Positions 1 to 6,230 of a stretch of 8,441 bases of DNA are shown here, in pieces; position 1 is the stretch's first letter, and each line of letters begins with the position of its first letter. The notes under the pieces are model-generated. The model ran no database searches. It was not told the DNA's origin and was given only the letters and a program-made list of their open reading frames with translations. The stretch covers positions 1 to 8,441 of the forward strand of contig JAOUGY010000163.1 of assembly GCA_029865445.1 (NCBI GenBank). Reading direction: 5' to 3'. This stretch comes from Acidimicrobiia bacterium. Lineage in GTDB: Bacteria; Actinomycetota; Acidimicrobiia; Spongiisociales; ZC4RG35. The translations under genes and the position numbers were made by a program.

Positions 1-1388
1 TGTTGAGTTACGACAACGGTGGTGAGGTGCTCCGCTTTGATCCCACCTCGGGGCGAGTCGACCGGCGTGTCCAGCTCGGAGGCGCACCCTGGCATCGTGC
101 GGCGTGGTTCGCCGACAAACTGTGGGTCAGTAACGACCGGGGCGAGCTCCTCGAGATCTCACCCTCTGGCGAGATCGTGAACACGATCTCCGGCGAGTTG
201 AAGGGTGAGGGATTGGGGTATCTCTGGGTGAACGATCCTGCCACCGGCCTCATCTCGAGCCTCTCGGCCGATGGAACTCGTGGTGAATTCGAGATACCGA
301 CCCGCTCTGGTGGAGAGACTGCCGACGGCTGGGGCGTCCGCGAAGTGGTCGAGGCGGACGGCCTTCTCTTCCTCATGGATGACCTTTACCCGTTTGGAAC
401 GAACCTGAGCGTCTTCGACCCGGTCACCGGTGAGTTCCGATCATTCGGTTCCCTCACGTTTGGTCTGCTGGACATGGCTTCGTATGACGGCGCGCTGTGG
501 GTCACCTCGCATACGGACCACCAGGTCTTGAAAGTCGATCCGAGTACCGGCGAGGTGACTCGATACCCGATGCCGGGAAAGGCAGGTGGGCTGGTGGTGG
601 CAGAGGGGTCCCTGTGGGTGAGCCTTTACCACCCGGGCGCCCTCGTGCGGGTCGACCCTTCAGCCGGGCTCCTCCAGGGGGCGCCGATCGTCGCCGACGA
701 TTGGAACCGGTATCCCCACCGCCTGCTCTGTACCGGTCCTGCGGATCATGCGGGACCCACCGTCATTCTCGAACCCTACGACTGGATCGACTACGGATCG
801 TGGTCGGTGGTCCAAGCCCAGCTGAATCAGGCGGGATACCTGGTTTGCGTCAATGGGTATGTGGAGGGTGAGGCGACTCCCCAGAAACGGGCCGCCGACT
901 TGGCAGAAGCACTCGCCGCCTCCGGGATCCTGGGGCCATATGTGCTGGTTGCCAATGGGGACGGTGTCCATCCCCTCCGGCTGTTCGCCGATGGCCGGAA
1001 CGACATCGCAGGTGTCGTACTGGTCGATCCGATGCCGGTCGGATTCCCGGCCTTCCTCGATGCCACCTTGGACGATGCGGGGCACCCGGCTTGGACAGAC
1101 CTGTCGGCGGACCTGTCGGCGTCCCTCGGCGACCTGGGCGACGTGCCGCTGACGGTGATCGGTCAAGACCCGCAGGCAGTGTTCCTCAGCGACCGTGCGA
1201 TCGCCGGCTTCGGGGACGAGAAGGCTCATGCAATCAACACCTTCTGGCAACAAGGGCTCGAGTTCTACTCCGGCCTCGCACCCGGCTCTGTCGCCGTCGT
1301 CGCCGAAGGGACGGGGATGAACATGGTGGTGTGGGACCGCCCAGACCTGGTGGTGAACGCCGTGACCGACATCCTCGCCCGGGGTTGA
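1..1388 (+). CDS. Beta-propeller protein with C-terminal degenerate alpha/beta-hydrolase domain (5' partial)
   Basis: The frame is open from the window edge, and the first residues already lie in a propeller-like strand, so the true start is probably upstream; numbering here is from the TTG at position 3. Residues 1-225 hold repeats of the type 'LWVS..G.L..IDPSTGEV' (for example ALWVTSH, VLKVDPSTGEV, SLWVSLYHPGALVRVDPSAG), as in SMP-30/virginiamycin-B-lyase-like propellers. Residues 250-461 follow the alpha/beta-hydrolase pattern: VILEP, the GPYVLVA strand, the GVVLVDPMP strand and a terminal PDLVVNAVTDIL helix. The nucleophile elbow expected as VGHSYGG reads VANGDGV (316-322), with Gly319 where Ser should be. 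The His expected in 'GSGHN' is Met439 (GTGMN). The domain therefore looks catalytically dead, and may bind a ligand or serve structurally. No signal peptide can be judged because the N-terminus is missing. The next gene starts 194 bp downstream with its own ribosome site, so co-transcription is not evident. Confidence 0.8.
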   Translation, partial: LSYDNGGEVLRFDPTSGRVDRRVQLGGAPWHRAAWFADKLWVSNDRGELLEISPSGEIVNTISGELKGEGLGYLWVNDPATGLISSLSADGTRGEFEIPTRSGGETADGWGVREVVEADGLLFLMDDLYPFGTNLSVFDPVTGEFRSFGSLTFGLLDMASYDGALWVTSHTDHQVLKVDPSTGEVTRYPMPGKAGGLVVAEGSLWVSLYHPGALVRVDPSAGLLQGAPIVADDWNRYPHRLLCTGPADHAGPTVILEPYDWIDYGSWSVVQAQLNQAGYLVCVNGYVEGEATPQKRAADLAEALAASGILGPYVLVANGDGVHPLRLFADGRNDIAGVVLVDPMPVGFPAFLDATLDDAGHPAWTDLSADLSASLGDLGDVPLTVIGQDPQAVFLSDRAIAGFGDEKAHAINTFWQQGLEFYSGLAPGSVAVVAEGTGMNMVVWDRPDLVVNAVTDILARG

Positions 1389-1570
1389 CTGCTAGAGCCG
1401 GCGCGCACCGGTGATGCACCGCTGATGACGGGGGAACCGGCTGCGACGCTCGTGCGCTCGTCGTGCGGACCAAACCGACAGGGTCACAACGGGTAGGACC
1501 ATTCGCCACGATCTGTTGGGGCCTTGGTTAGCGTTGCCTGGCAGTTGTCGAAGTCATCGACCTTGGGTGA

Positions 1571-1577
1571 GAGGAGG
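1571..1577 (+). promoter_or_regulatory. Ribosome binding site selecting a TTG start
   Basis: GAGGAGG lies 5 nt before the TTG at 1583. The first in-frame ATG, at 1595, would be 17 nt away, so the TTG is the better start. Confidence 0.7.
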
Positions 1578-1582
1578 CGGCG

Positions 1583-2176
1583 TTGGCACATCCGATGGCA
1601 GACATCCTCGGTGACTATCAAGGGTTTGCGGCGCAACAGCGAGACAGGCTCGCCCAGCGCGGCATCGACATTGCCCGATATAGCCTCAGCCACCTCGCCT
1701 ACCGCGTCCCCGAGTGGGATCAGTATCTGCATGTGCGGGAACTCCTCGAGCGCCACTCGTTCGCCAACCGGGAGAACGTCTGGAACGGTCGGCCGATCTC
1801 CTTGATCGTCCCCGCCGAGCCTCTCGAGGTTCTTGGCGACAAGGTCGTTCCGCTGATCGAGCTCATCCCGCCCGTACACCAACGCATCTACAAGATGGGT
1901 TTGGAGCACCTCGGCGTCGTCGTTGGTGAGTCCTTCGATGCGTTCGTCGAGGCACACAAGCCTGTGCTGACCGGACAGCAGTTCCAGGGCCCGAACAGCA
2001 CACCCGACCCCGTGTACATCCTGTTCGAGGACTTCACTCACGTGAAGTTCTACCGGCTCTCGCTGAGGGAGTCGGTTGAAATCTATGACGGCCCGTTCGA
2101 CGAGGGTTTCCGTCACGTCGAATGGACACCCCAGCGACTGGTCACGGCCACCGGCCCCAACCCGCTACCGCGATGA
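1583..2176 (+). CDS. YecM-like VOC-superfamily protein
   Basis: This 197-aa protein shares, in order, the landmarks of Escherichia coli YecM as I remember it: SHLAYRV (36-42; YecM has DHISLR), NGRPISL (68-74; NGRPICL), IELIPP (92-97; VELPWP), GLEHLGVVV (106-114; GWEHIEIVL) and VKFYRLSLRESVEI (154-167; IKFHPWSIEEIV). YecM belongs to the vicinal-oxygen-chelate superfamily. His37, Glu93 and His109 are the likely metal ligands by analogy with that fold. Its substrate is unknown even in E. coli, so no reaction is assigned. Length is close to the family's. The TTG start is set by a strong ribosome site. No membrane segment or signal peptide is visible, so it is probably cytoplasmic. It runs convergently towards the flavoprotein gene with about 100 bp between the stops. 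The last 25 or so residues are Pro/Thr-rich and probably lie outside the fold. Confidence 0.8.
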   Translation: MAHPMADILGDYQGFAAQQRDRLAQRGIDIARYSLSHLAYRVPEWDQYLHVRELLERHSFANRENVWNGRPISLIVPAEPLEVLGDKVVPLIELIPPVHQRIYKMGLEHLGVVVGESFDAFVEAHKPVLTGQQFQGPNSTPDPVYILFEDFTHVKFYRLSLRESVEIYDGPFDEGFRHVEWTPQRLVTATGPNPLPR

Positions 2177-2199
2177 CCGGATCAAGGGCCGGGCATGCC

Positions 2200-2230
2200 G
2201 TTGGTCTGGTGTGCCTCAGGGCGGACCAAC
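2200..2230. terminator. Possible bidirectional hairpin between convergent genes
   Basis: GTTGGTCTG (2200-2208) pairs with CGGACCAAC (2222-2230), giving 9 pairs with one wobble and a 13-nt loop. It lies between two stops that face each other (2176 and 2276). No clear T-run follows on either strand, so the terminator role is inferred from position. Confidence 0.4.
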
Positions 2231-2275
2231 CGACGATCCGGAACGCGAAGGTGCCACCAGGTTCGTTCGTACCGA

Positions 2276-3688
2276 TCAACGCACTTGGGCGGCCTGTCTG
2301 CCCGCGAGCCGTCCGAAGATGAGCGCTTGGCCCACCGCAGCCCCGGAGTGATAGCTGGCTCCGTGGAACCCGCCGATCGCCTCCCCGGCCGCGTAGAGCC
2401 CCGGGATGTGGCCGTTTTGTGTGAGGACTCGCATGCCGTCGTCGATCGCCAGTCCGGCATAGGTGGCGAGGAAGTGGCTCTTGGCCTCGTAGGCGTAGAA
2501 GGGCGGGGTCTCGATCCGCACCGGCACGCCGATGTTGGCCGACAGGTGGCTGCGACCGAACTCGGGGTCGGTGCCGGCGTCGACGAAGCCGTTGTATCGA
2601 TCCACCGACTCGCGCAGCTGTTGGCGTGGGACGTGCATACGGTCGGCGAGGTCTTCGATCGTGTCCGCCTTGACCAGGAGGCGGATCCTCGACTCGTCGA
2701 GACCCGACACCACGTTCTCGGGGGGGATGGCGGACGAGGCGTTCCTGGTGTTCTGGACCGCCCGGTCGAAGATCGGCTGGTCGAAGACCATGAATCCGAC
2801 ACCGTCGGTCTGGTCGATGGAAGCCATCCCGATGTCCTTGTAGGGGATGGACTCGTTCACGAAGCGGCGACCCTGCCGGTTGACGATGATCGCCCCCAGG
2901 TAGAAGACGAGGCAGATCTCGGTGGCGCCGTCCCCGGTGACATGCAGCTCGTAGCTGGGTTTGACGTACTCCATGTCCCGGAAGAAGGCACCCAACGGCT
3001 CCGCCATGCGCAGCGCATCGCCGGTGTGTCCGACCCCGGTTGTCGCCGCCATTCCGATGAAGCGCCGATCGATGGCCGCCAGACGCTCGGGGGAGCGGGC
3101 GAACCCACCGGTGGCGAGCACCACCCCGCCGTGGGCCCGGACCCGGGTGTCGTTCATCCGGTCCCGGAGCTCGATGCCGATCACCTGCCCGTCGCTGTCG
3201 GTGACGAGTCCGGTGACCGAGCAGTGGAAGAGGACGGTAGCTCCACGCCGCTCCGCCTGGCGCTTGAGGATCCTCACCATGTCGAGCGGGTCTGAGAAGT
3301 GGCCTCGGGGACGGCTCATGCCGGCGGCGGCGGTCGCATACTCCGCCCACTGCACCCCCATGTCCGTCAACCAGTGGTAGGTGTCCAGCTGATGGTCGGC
3401 GTACGTGCGCACCAGGCTCGGGATGTTCTTGCCTCCGCCCACCGCCACGAGATCCCGGTACAACAGCTCGCTCGAATCGTCGATCCCCAGCCGCTCCTGC
3501 ACGTCGGTCCCGGCGAACGCCACCATGCCCACGTTGATGGCGGTCGAGGACTCCCAGATCTTGCCCTGCTTCTCGAAGACGACTGTTCTCGCCCCGGCCT
3601 CGGCAGCTTCGATGGCCGCCGCCAACCCTGCCCCACCGGCGCCGGCGATCACCACGTCGAACTCGGCGTCCCACCTGTCTTCGGTCAT
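2276..3688 (-). CDS. FAD-dependent oxidoreductase, fumarate reductase / 3-ketosteroid dehydrogenase superfamily
   Basis: This 470-aa flavoprotein has the N-terminal dinucleotide-binding motif DVVIAGAGGAGLAAA (GxGGxG at 16-21, ribose-binding Glu39 in VVFEK). It also has the ATGGFA turn near 192-197, TGVGHTGDALRMAEPLGA near 217-234, RRFVNES near 274-280, and the C-terminal FAD motif GLYAAGEAIGGF (430-441) followed by SYHSGAAVGQALIFGR. Family members oxidise or reduce a C=C bond next to a carbonyl or carboxylate. The Arg used by Shewanella-type fumarate reductases after 'RFVNE' is Tyr283 here, and the Arg before the C-terminal GG turn is also replaced, with Tyr446 nearby. Tyr at these places recalls ketosteroid dehydrogenases, so a simple fumarate reductase is unlikely; the substrate is unknown. 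No heme, Fe-S or Tat motif is visible. The ATG at 3688 is preferred because AGGAGAG sits 5 nt upstream; the TTG at 3706 has no such site. A decayed second copy of its C-terminus lies at 5703-6030. Confidence 0.9.
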   Translation of the reverse strand: MTEDRWDAEFDVVIAGAGGAGLAAAIEAAEAGARTVVFEKQGKIWESSTAINVGMVAFAGTDVQERLGIDDSSELLYRDLVAVGGGKNIPSLVRTYADHQLDTYHWLTDMGVQWAEYATAAAGMSRPRGHFSDPLDMVRILKRQAERRGATVLFHCSVTGLVTDSDGQVIGIELRDRMNDTRVRAHGGVVLATGGFARSPERLAAIDRRFIGMAATTGVGHTGDALRMAEPLGAFFRDMEYVKPSYELHVTGDGATEICLVFYLGAIIVNRQGRRFVNESIPYKDIGMASIDQTDGVGFMVFDQPIFDRAVQNTRNASSAIPPENVVSGLDESRIRLLVKADTIEDLADRMHVPRQQLRESVDRYNGFVDAGTDPEFGRSHLSANIGVPVRIETPPFYAYEAKSHFLATYAGLAIDDGMRVLTQNGHIPGLYAAGEAIGGFHGASYHSGAAVGQALIFGRLAGRQAAQVR

Positions 3689-3997
3689 CACAGCTCTCCT
3701 GGTCAAGGCCGTCGTACCCTATCAAGGGGGGTCAGGTGCTCCCGTCCTCGGCGCCTTCGCCCGGACTTCGGTAGTTTCGCGAGCGGGCGGCCGCAATGGG
3801 CGGTGCCGCAAAGCCTGTGGACACTAGCGTCCGCGGGGATCGCGGTCCGGGCGCAGTAGGTGGCGAGCTGTTCGAGATTGGTGGCCCAATCTCTGATGCG
3901 TGTCCCTTCGGAGGGCTCCCTCCGTTCAGCCATCGGCAAGTCCTCTGACGGCATGACGGATCCGCCAGGAAGTACCATTTTGGGCGGTGAGGCAGCT
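3689..3997. other. Divergent intergenic region
   Basis: About 310 bp separate the divergent flavoprotein gene and the small membrane-protein gene, so promoters for both should lie here. On the minus strand TAGGGT (3721-3716) fits a TANNNT -10 element about 30 nt upstream of the flavoprotein start. On the plus strand TAGCGT (3825-3830) is a similar candidate. Neither has a convincing -35 hexamer at 16-19 bp. I see no further gene in this stretch. Confidence 0.35.
3694..3700 (-). promoter_or_regulatory. Ribosome binding site of the flavoprotein gene
   Basis: On the minus strand AGGAGAG precedes the ATG at 3688 by 5 nt. It decides the start in favour of this ATG over the in-frame TTG at 3706, which would place the site inside the coding region. 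Confidence 0.75.
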
Positions 3998-4468
3998 GTG
4001 ACGAACTTGACGGTCGAGCAGCAGATAGATCTCCTTCGACCCGGCGTCCGAATCGGGTTGGCTCGGCGTCTCCACGTATGGATGATGGCCCTCGCAGCGG
4101 TGCTAGGGCTCGTTGGCCTCGTCGTGTGGAACCCCATTCCGATCATGATCGGTGCGTTCCTGGGCATCGTCGGTTTCGCCGAGCGCCGCGCCGGCCCGAA
4201 TCTCGATGCAGCAGTCCGAGCCTTCGACGAAGACGCTCCGACGAGGGGGCATGCCTCCATCACGATCGTGAGCGGGGACCTCGACGACCATTATCACGTA
4301 CTCCTTCGGGAGGAAAGCCGGCCTGACTCCGAGTACGAGTTCATCCCCCAGGGGTGGCGGCCGGTGGCGGGATCGTATGGGGCCCAGATCTGGCGGGATC
4401 GAGTCACTGGTGTGCCCGTGCTGGCCACAGTCGAGCATGGTGTGCTCATCCCGCGCGGTCGGGTGTGA
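3998..4468 (+). CDS. Small membrane protein with two transmembrane helices, unknown function
   Basis: From the GTG at 3998 the product is 157 aa. Residues 26-44 and 46-61 form two hydrophobic segments joined by a short NP turn, so both ends should be on the same side, probably cytoplasmic given the basic LARRLH before the first helix and ERR after the second. Residues 62-157 are soluble and beta-rich, with an Asp/Glu-rich opening (AFDEDAPTRGH) and a Trp/Tyr-containing tail (FIPQGWRPVAGSYGAQIWR) ending in PVLATVEHGVLIPRG. I do not recognise the family. GTG is preferred because GGTGAGG lies 5 nt upstream and the protein-like sequence begins there. In-frame alternatives are the ATG at 3953 (no ribosome site) and the TTG at 3980 (a weak AGGA). 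It is divergent from the flavoprotein gene and about 290 bp before the first cassette, so no functional link is evident. Confidence 0.65.
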   Translation: MTNLTVEQQIDLLRPGVRIGLARRLHVWMMALAAVLGLVGLVVWNPIPIMIGAFLGIVGFAERRAGPNLDAAVRAFDEDAPTRGHASITIVSGDLDDHYHVLLREESRPDSEYEFIPQGWRPVAGSYGAQIWRDRVTGVPVLATVEHGVLIPRGRV

Positions 4469-4530
4469 TGTCGCAGGGTCACGGTGAGCCCGGTCATCGG
4501 CATCCCTGGATGAAGCCCTGACGATCAGAC

Positions 4531-4550
4531 CGGTCCTCGAGCCCGGACCG
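4531..4550 (+). terminator. Weak hairpin downstream of the membrane-protein gene
   Basis: CGGTCC (4531-4536) and GGACCG (4545-4550) form a 6-bp stem with an 8-nt loop, about 60 nt after the stop at 4468. There is no T-run. It could be a terminator or chance in GC-rich DNA. Confidence 0.25.
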
Positions 4551-4664
4551 CCGACGAGCAGAATTCCGATCACGGTCTCCACGTTCCGGGAGGGTCCGGC
4601 CGGGTCGCCGTTCGGAGGCGGGCTGCGGCCGTGTCACCTCTGTGTTTGGGGGACGGTCGAGTTC

Positions 4665-4713
4665 GCAAACGAGGTGCCAACAGGATGCAAACAGCGGTGA
4701 GTGATGGTGGGTC
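4665..4713 (+). promoter_or_regulatory. Three heptad direct repeats at an 11-bp period (SARP-type operator), cassette 1
   Basis: GCAAACG (4665), GCCAACA (4676) and GCAAACA (4687) start exactly 11 bp apart, one DNA turn. SARP regulators such as ActII-ORF4, DnrI and AfsR bind heptad repeats with this spacing, the last one about 8 bp before the -10 element. Here GATGGT, a poor -10 match, begins 9 bp after the third repeat. The ATG at 4762 follows about 50 nt further on. The same arrangement is found in front of the second cassette at 6332. That SARPs are the binders is inferred from spacing and from the adjacent regulator genes. Confidence 0.6.
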
Positions 4714-4945
4714 CACGGCGCCGAACCAGAGGGGTTCGGAGCGAGGACGGAGGAGAGAACCATGTTGCATCCGATCAACGGCATTCACACCGACACGGCG
4801 TTGGATGTGGCCCGTTCCGAGCATCGTCGTCGGATCGAGCGAGCCGAGAACCACCGGCTGGTCGCCGGTCTTGATACCGACCGGTCCGTGCGGCAGGGAC
4901 GGTTTGGTCGACTGGCCGGGTTTGCCAAGACTGCCCGCCCGGTTG
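4665..4945 (+). repeat. Diverged direct repeat, copy 1 (promoter plus N-terminal module)
   Basis: This stretch matches 6332-6625 in the same orientation. The match covers the heptads, the leader (GAACCA.A.GGGTTCGG.GCGAGGAC-type sequence), the ribosome site, the first 19 bases of coding sequence without a mismatch, and then diverged coding sequence as far as a shared RLA...KTARP. After that the two genes have nothing obvious in common. It marks a tandem duplication of a gene cassette. Confidence 0.8.
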
Positions 4946-5205
4946 TGGCGAGCGTGGCGGCGGTGATGGTTGTTGGCTCAGTGCTTTCCACCGCCACTCC
5001 CGCTGAGGCGAATCCGTGTGAGAGCACCGACTTCGCAGGCGCCCACTCGTGGTGTGTGTCCTATGAGTCGACCAGCGTGGAAGCAGCTGTCGGGGTGGCA
5101 GGTTCGGAGCGGCCGTGGCTGTTGCGACTCGATCCGGCAGACCGGGAAGCGGTACTGGCAGCCGAGACCGACCAGATCGTGGCCCGGGGATGGCGGGTGC
5201 TCTGA
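4762..5205 (+). CDS. Short exported or membrane-anchored protein with MLHPING N-terminal module
   Basis: The product is 147 aa. Residues 1-57 are probably cytoplasmic: MLHPING, then an Arg/Glu-rich helix (ARSEHRRRIERAENHRL) and a linker ending KTARP. Residues 60-77 are hydrophobic and are followed by ATPAEANP, which resembles a signal-peptidase site (AEA-N). The remaining 64 or so residues hold two Cys (CESTDFAGAHSWC), which could form a disulfide, and an acidic tail (LDPADREAVLAAETDQIV). I do not recognise this tail. The start is supported by GGAGGAGAG 5 nt upstream and by its exact conservation in the paralogue at 6429. That paralogue has over 480 residues after the hydrophobic segment, so this gene may be a shortened relative or may simply carry a different passenger. 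It lies downstream of SARP-type heptads and upstream of a broken SARP gene. Confidence 0.7.
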   Translation: MLHPINGIHTDTALDVARSEHRRRIERAENHRLVAGLDTDRSVRQGRFGRLAGFAKTARPVVASVAAVMVVGSVLSTATPAEANPCESTDFAGAHSWCVSYESTSVEAAVGVAGSERPWLLRLDPADREAVLAAETDQIVARGWRVL

Positions 5206-5230
5206 ATCGCTCCCCGGGGAGGGGGTGCGC

Positions 5231-5262
5231 AGGGGTCCCGGCCCGTCTGGGTCGAGACCCCT
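5231..5262 (+). terminator. Hairpin after the 147-aa gene
   Basis: AGGGGTC (5231-5237) pairs with GACCCCT (5256-5262). Inside it CGGCCC (5239-5244) pairs with GGGTCG (5249-5254) with one wobble. The loop is GTCT and there is one C-A mismatch between the two stems. It starts 26 nt after the stop. There is no real T-run, as is common for hairpin terminators in GC-rich actinobacteria. A hairpin is found at the same place in cassette 2. Confidence 0.55.
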
Positions 5263-5286
5263 TCGTGCAATGTTTGCGCGGGTATC

Positions 5287-5319
5287 GGCGTCGTCGGTGT
5301 CGGGTTGAGAGCAGCGTGT
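5287..5319 (+). repeat. 33-bp conserved element upstream of the regulator, copy 1
   Basis: It matches 8342-8374 at 29 of 33 positions with no gaps, in the same orientation, upstream of each regulator start (5368 and 8394). The TAGCGT of the intact copy reads CAGCGT here. A promoter or operator role is inferred. Confidence 0.6.
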
Positions 5320-5367
5320 TGGACGAATGTTGGAACCGGTGCGACGGGGCATTCAGGAGGGGCCGGT

Positions 5368-5500
5368 GTGGAGCAGAGTCTGCTGGGTCCGGTCGAGCTG
5401 AAGCTAAAGGGCACCCCGCTGCTCGCTTCTGTAGCGGGCGCTGCTGGCGCGTCTGGCGCTTGAGGATGGCGATGTGGTGTCGGTCGAGCGGCTGTTCTAA
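5368..5500 (+). pseudogene. SARP/AfsR-type regulator, frameshifted N-terminal remnant
   Basis: A good start survives: AGGAGG (5355-5360) lies 7 nt before GTG 5368. The frame reads EQSLLGPVELKLKGTPLL, matching the opening of SARP winged-helix domains ('LLGPVEV..DGRPL..'). It is lost between about 5425 and 5438. From 5438 a second frame reads ALLARLALEDGDVVSVERLF, the next SARP segment ('ALLA.LAL..G.VVSVDRLV.ALW'), and hits a TAA at 5498. The normal GGPKQR-type segment between the two is also missing. In the first frame a TGA falls at 5461. With an early stop, a frameshift and no intact downstream domain this cannot make a working regulator. It belongs to the cassette starting at 4762. The intact counterpart begins at 8394. 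Confidence 0.7.
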
Positions 5501-5702
5501 ACCGCCGTCAACGCACCCTGACTGTCGAACCCCGCTGACACGCACACCCCAGAACGCAGACTGGGGGTCGGAATCGGGCATCTCCCTGAGCGTGTGAGAT
5601 CGGCAACTCGTGCGGCACCGAATCGGTCGGACGGCATACCCCTTCCTTGATGCCGCAGATCCTGCACTCGGCGCACTGCCTCTACCACTGCTAGAAGAGT
5701 GG
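5501..5702. other. Stretch without recognisable content
   Basis: This stretch lies between the SARP N-terminal remnant and the flavoprotein fragment. No reading frame here resembles either neighbour or any family I know. It may be decayed SARP sequence. Confidence 0.4.
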
Positions 5703-6030
5703 TCACAGCCCTTGCGCGACGGTTCTGCCTGCCATGGCCCGAATATCGGTGCTTGCCCTACGGCGGCCCCAGAGTGATAGCCGGCTTCGCGGAACCCGCC
5801 GATCACCTCCCCGGCCGTACACCGGCCCTCGATGTGGCAATCCGGTGTCAGCACCGTCGATCGCCAATCCGATGCGAGTGGCGAGGAAGCGGCTCTTGGC
5901 TTCGTAGGCGTAGCAGGGCGGCGTCTCGATCCTCAGCTGGGTGCGGATGCTGGCCGGGAGGTGGCTACGGCCAAAGTCGGAGTCGGTGCCGGCGGCGACG
6001 AAGTCGTTGGACCGCGATCGCCTCGAGTCG
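5703..6030 (-). pseudogene. C-terminal fragment of an FAD-dependent oxidoreductase, frameshifted
   Basis: Read on the minus strand, this matches roughly the last 110 codons of the flavoprotein gene at 2276-3688. The first part reads NDFVAAGTDSDFGRSHLPAS and RIETPPCYAYEAKSRFLAT (intact: NGFVDAGTDPEFGRSHLSAN, RIETPPFYAYEAKSHFLAT). Near 5855-5870 an 11-nt deletion shifts the frame, after which HIEG..TAGEVIGGF and GYHSGAAVGQAPIFG continue. A second one-base shift near 5727 leads to MAGRTVAQGL and a TGA at 5705-5703, the same position as the intact gene's stop. By eye about four of five bases agree over the best part. There is no N-terminal FAD domain and no start, so it is a dead fragment. It lies inverted between two pieces of a broken SARP gene. 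No terminal repeats or target duplication are visible at its edges. Confidence 0.85.
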
Positions 6031-6102
6031 GGTGGTGGTGGATGCGCCTTGGTTCGAGGAGGTGTGTATCACCCGGGCGCGGAATGCGCGAGGACGCCCC
6101 CG

Positions 6103-6230
6103 AGGAAGGCGGCGCAGGTGCTGGCGGCGGCACTGGCATTGTGGGGCGACACCGTTCCCGGCGGAGACGTTGTTTCCCCGTGAACCGCTGCACGAGCGGC
6201 TGACCACACAGCTCCAGGGGAGAGCGAGGA
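6103..6230 (+). pseudogene. Probable BTAD-domain remnant of the broken SARP regulator
   Basis: One frame reads AAQVLAAALALWGDTVPGGD (about 6106-6165), like the BTAD segment 'L..AL.LWRG.PL.D'. Another frame, from 6173, reads FPREPLHERLTTQL, like the BTAD signature 'EHPLRERLW.QLM'. The two frames differ, and the stretch that should separate them is missing, so the gene is broken. The pieces are in the same order and on the same strand as the N-terminal remnant at 5368-5500. If the inverted flavoprotein fragment (about 330 bp) is subtracted, the distance from start to PLHERL is close to that in an intact SARP. The match is short and judged by eye. Confidence 0.4.

Noticed and set aside
1396..1441. 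AGCCGG ... CCGGCT inverted repeat after the propeller gene
   Set aside because: A 6-bp stem with a 34-nt loop and no T-run is too weak to call a terminator.
2195..3295. 366-codon plus-strand frame opposite the flavoprotein gene
   Set aside because: It is antisense to a well-supported gene, has no ribosome site and shows no family resemblance.
3704..3706. TTG as an upstream start for the flavoprotein
   Set aside because: The ribosome site AGGAGAG lies between it and the ATG at 3688, and the six extra residues add nothing to the fold.
2142..3725. Longer minus-strand frame covering the flavoprotein gene in a different phase
   Set aside because: It lacks the FAD motifs, is Arg/Gly-rich, and would exclude the frame with GAGGAG and a good ribosome site.
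5210..5221. Perfect palindrome CTCCCCGGGGAG
   Set aside because: It has no loop and so makes a poor RNA hairpin. In GC-rich DNA such 12-bp palindromes arise by chance, and the better hairpin lies just downstream.
4775..5854. 359-codon minus-strand frame beginning like the flavoprotein C-terminus
   Set aside because: Only its first 40 or so codons are flavoprotein sequence. The rest is antisense to the SARP remnant and the 147-aa gene and has no domain.
5703..6030. Flavoprotein fragment as a mobile element or cargo
   Set aside because: I found no terminal inverted repeats, target duplication or transposase around it.
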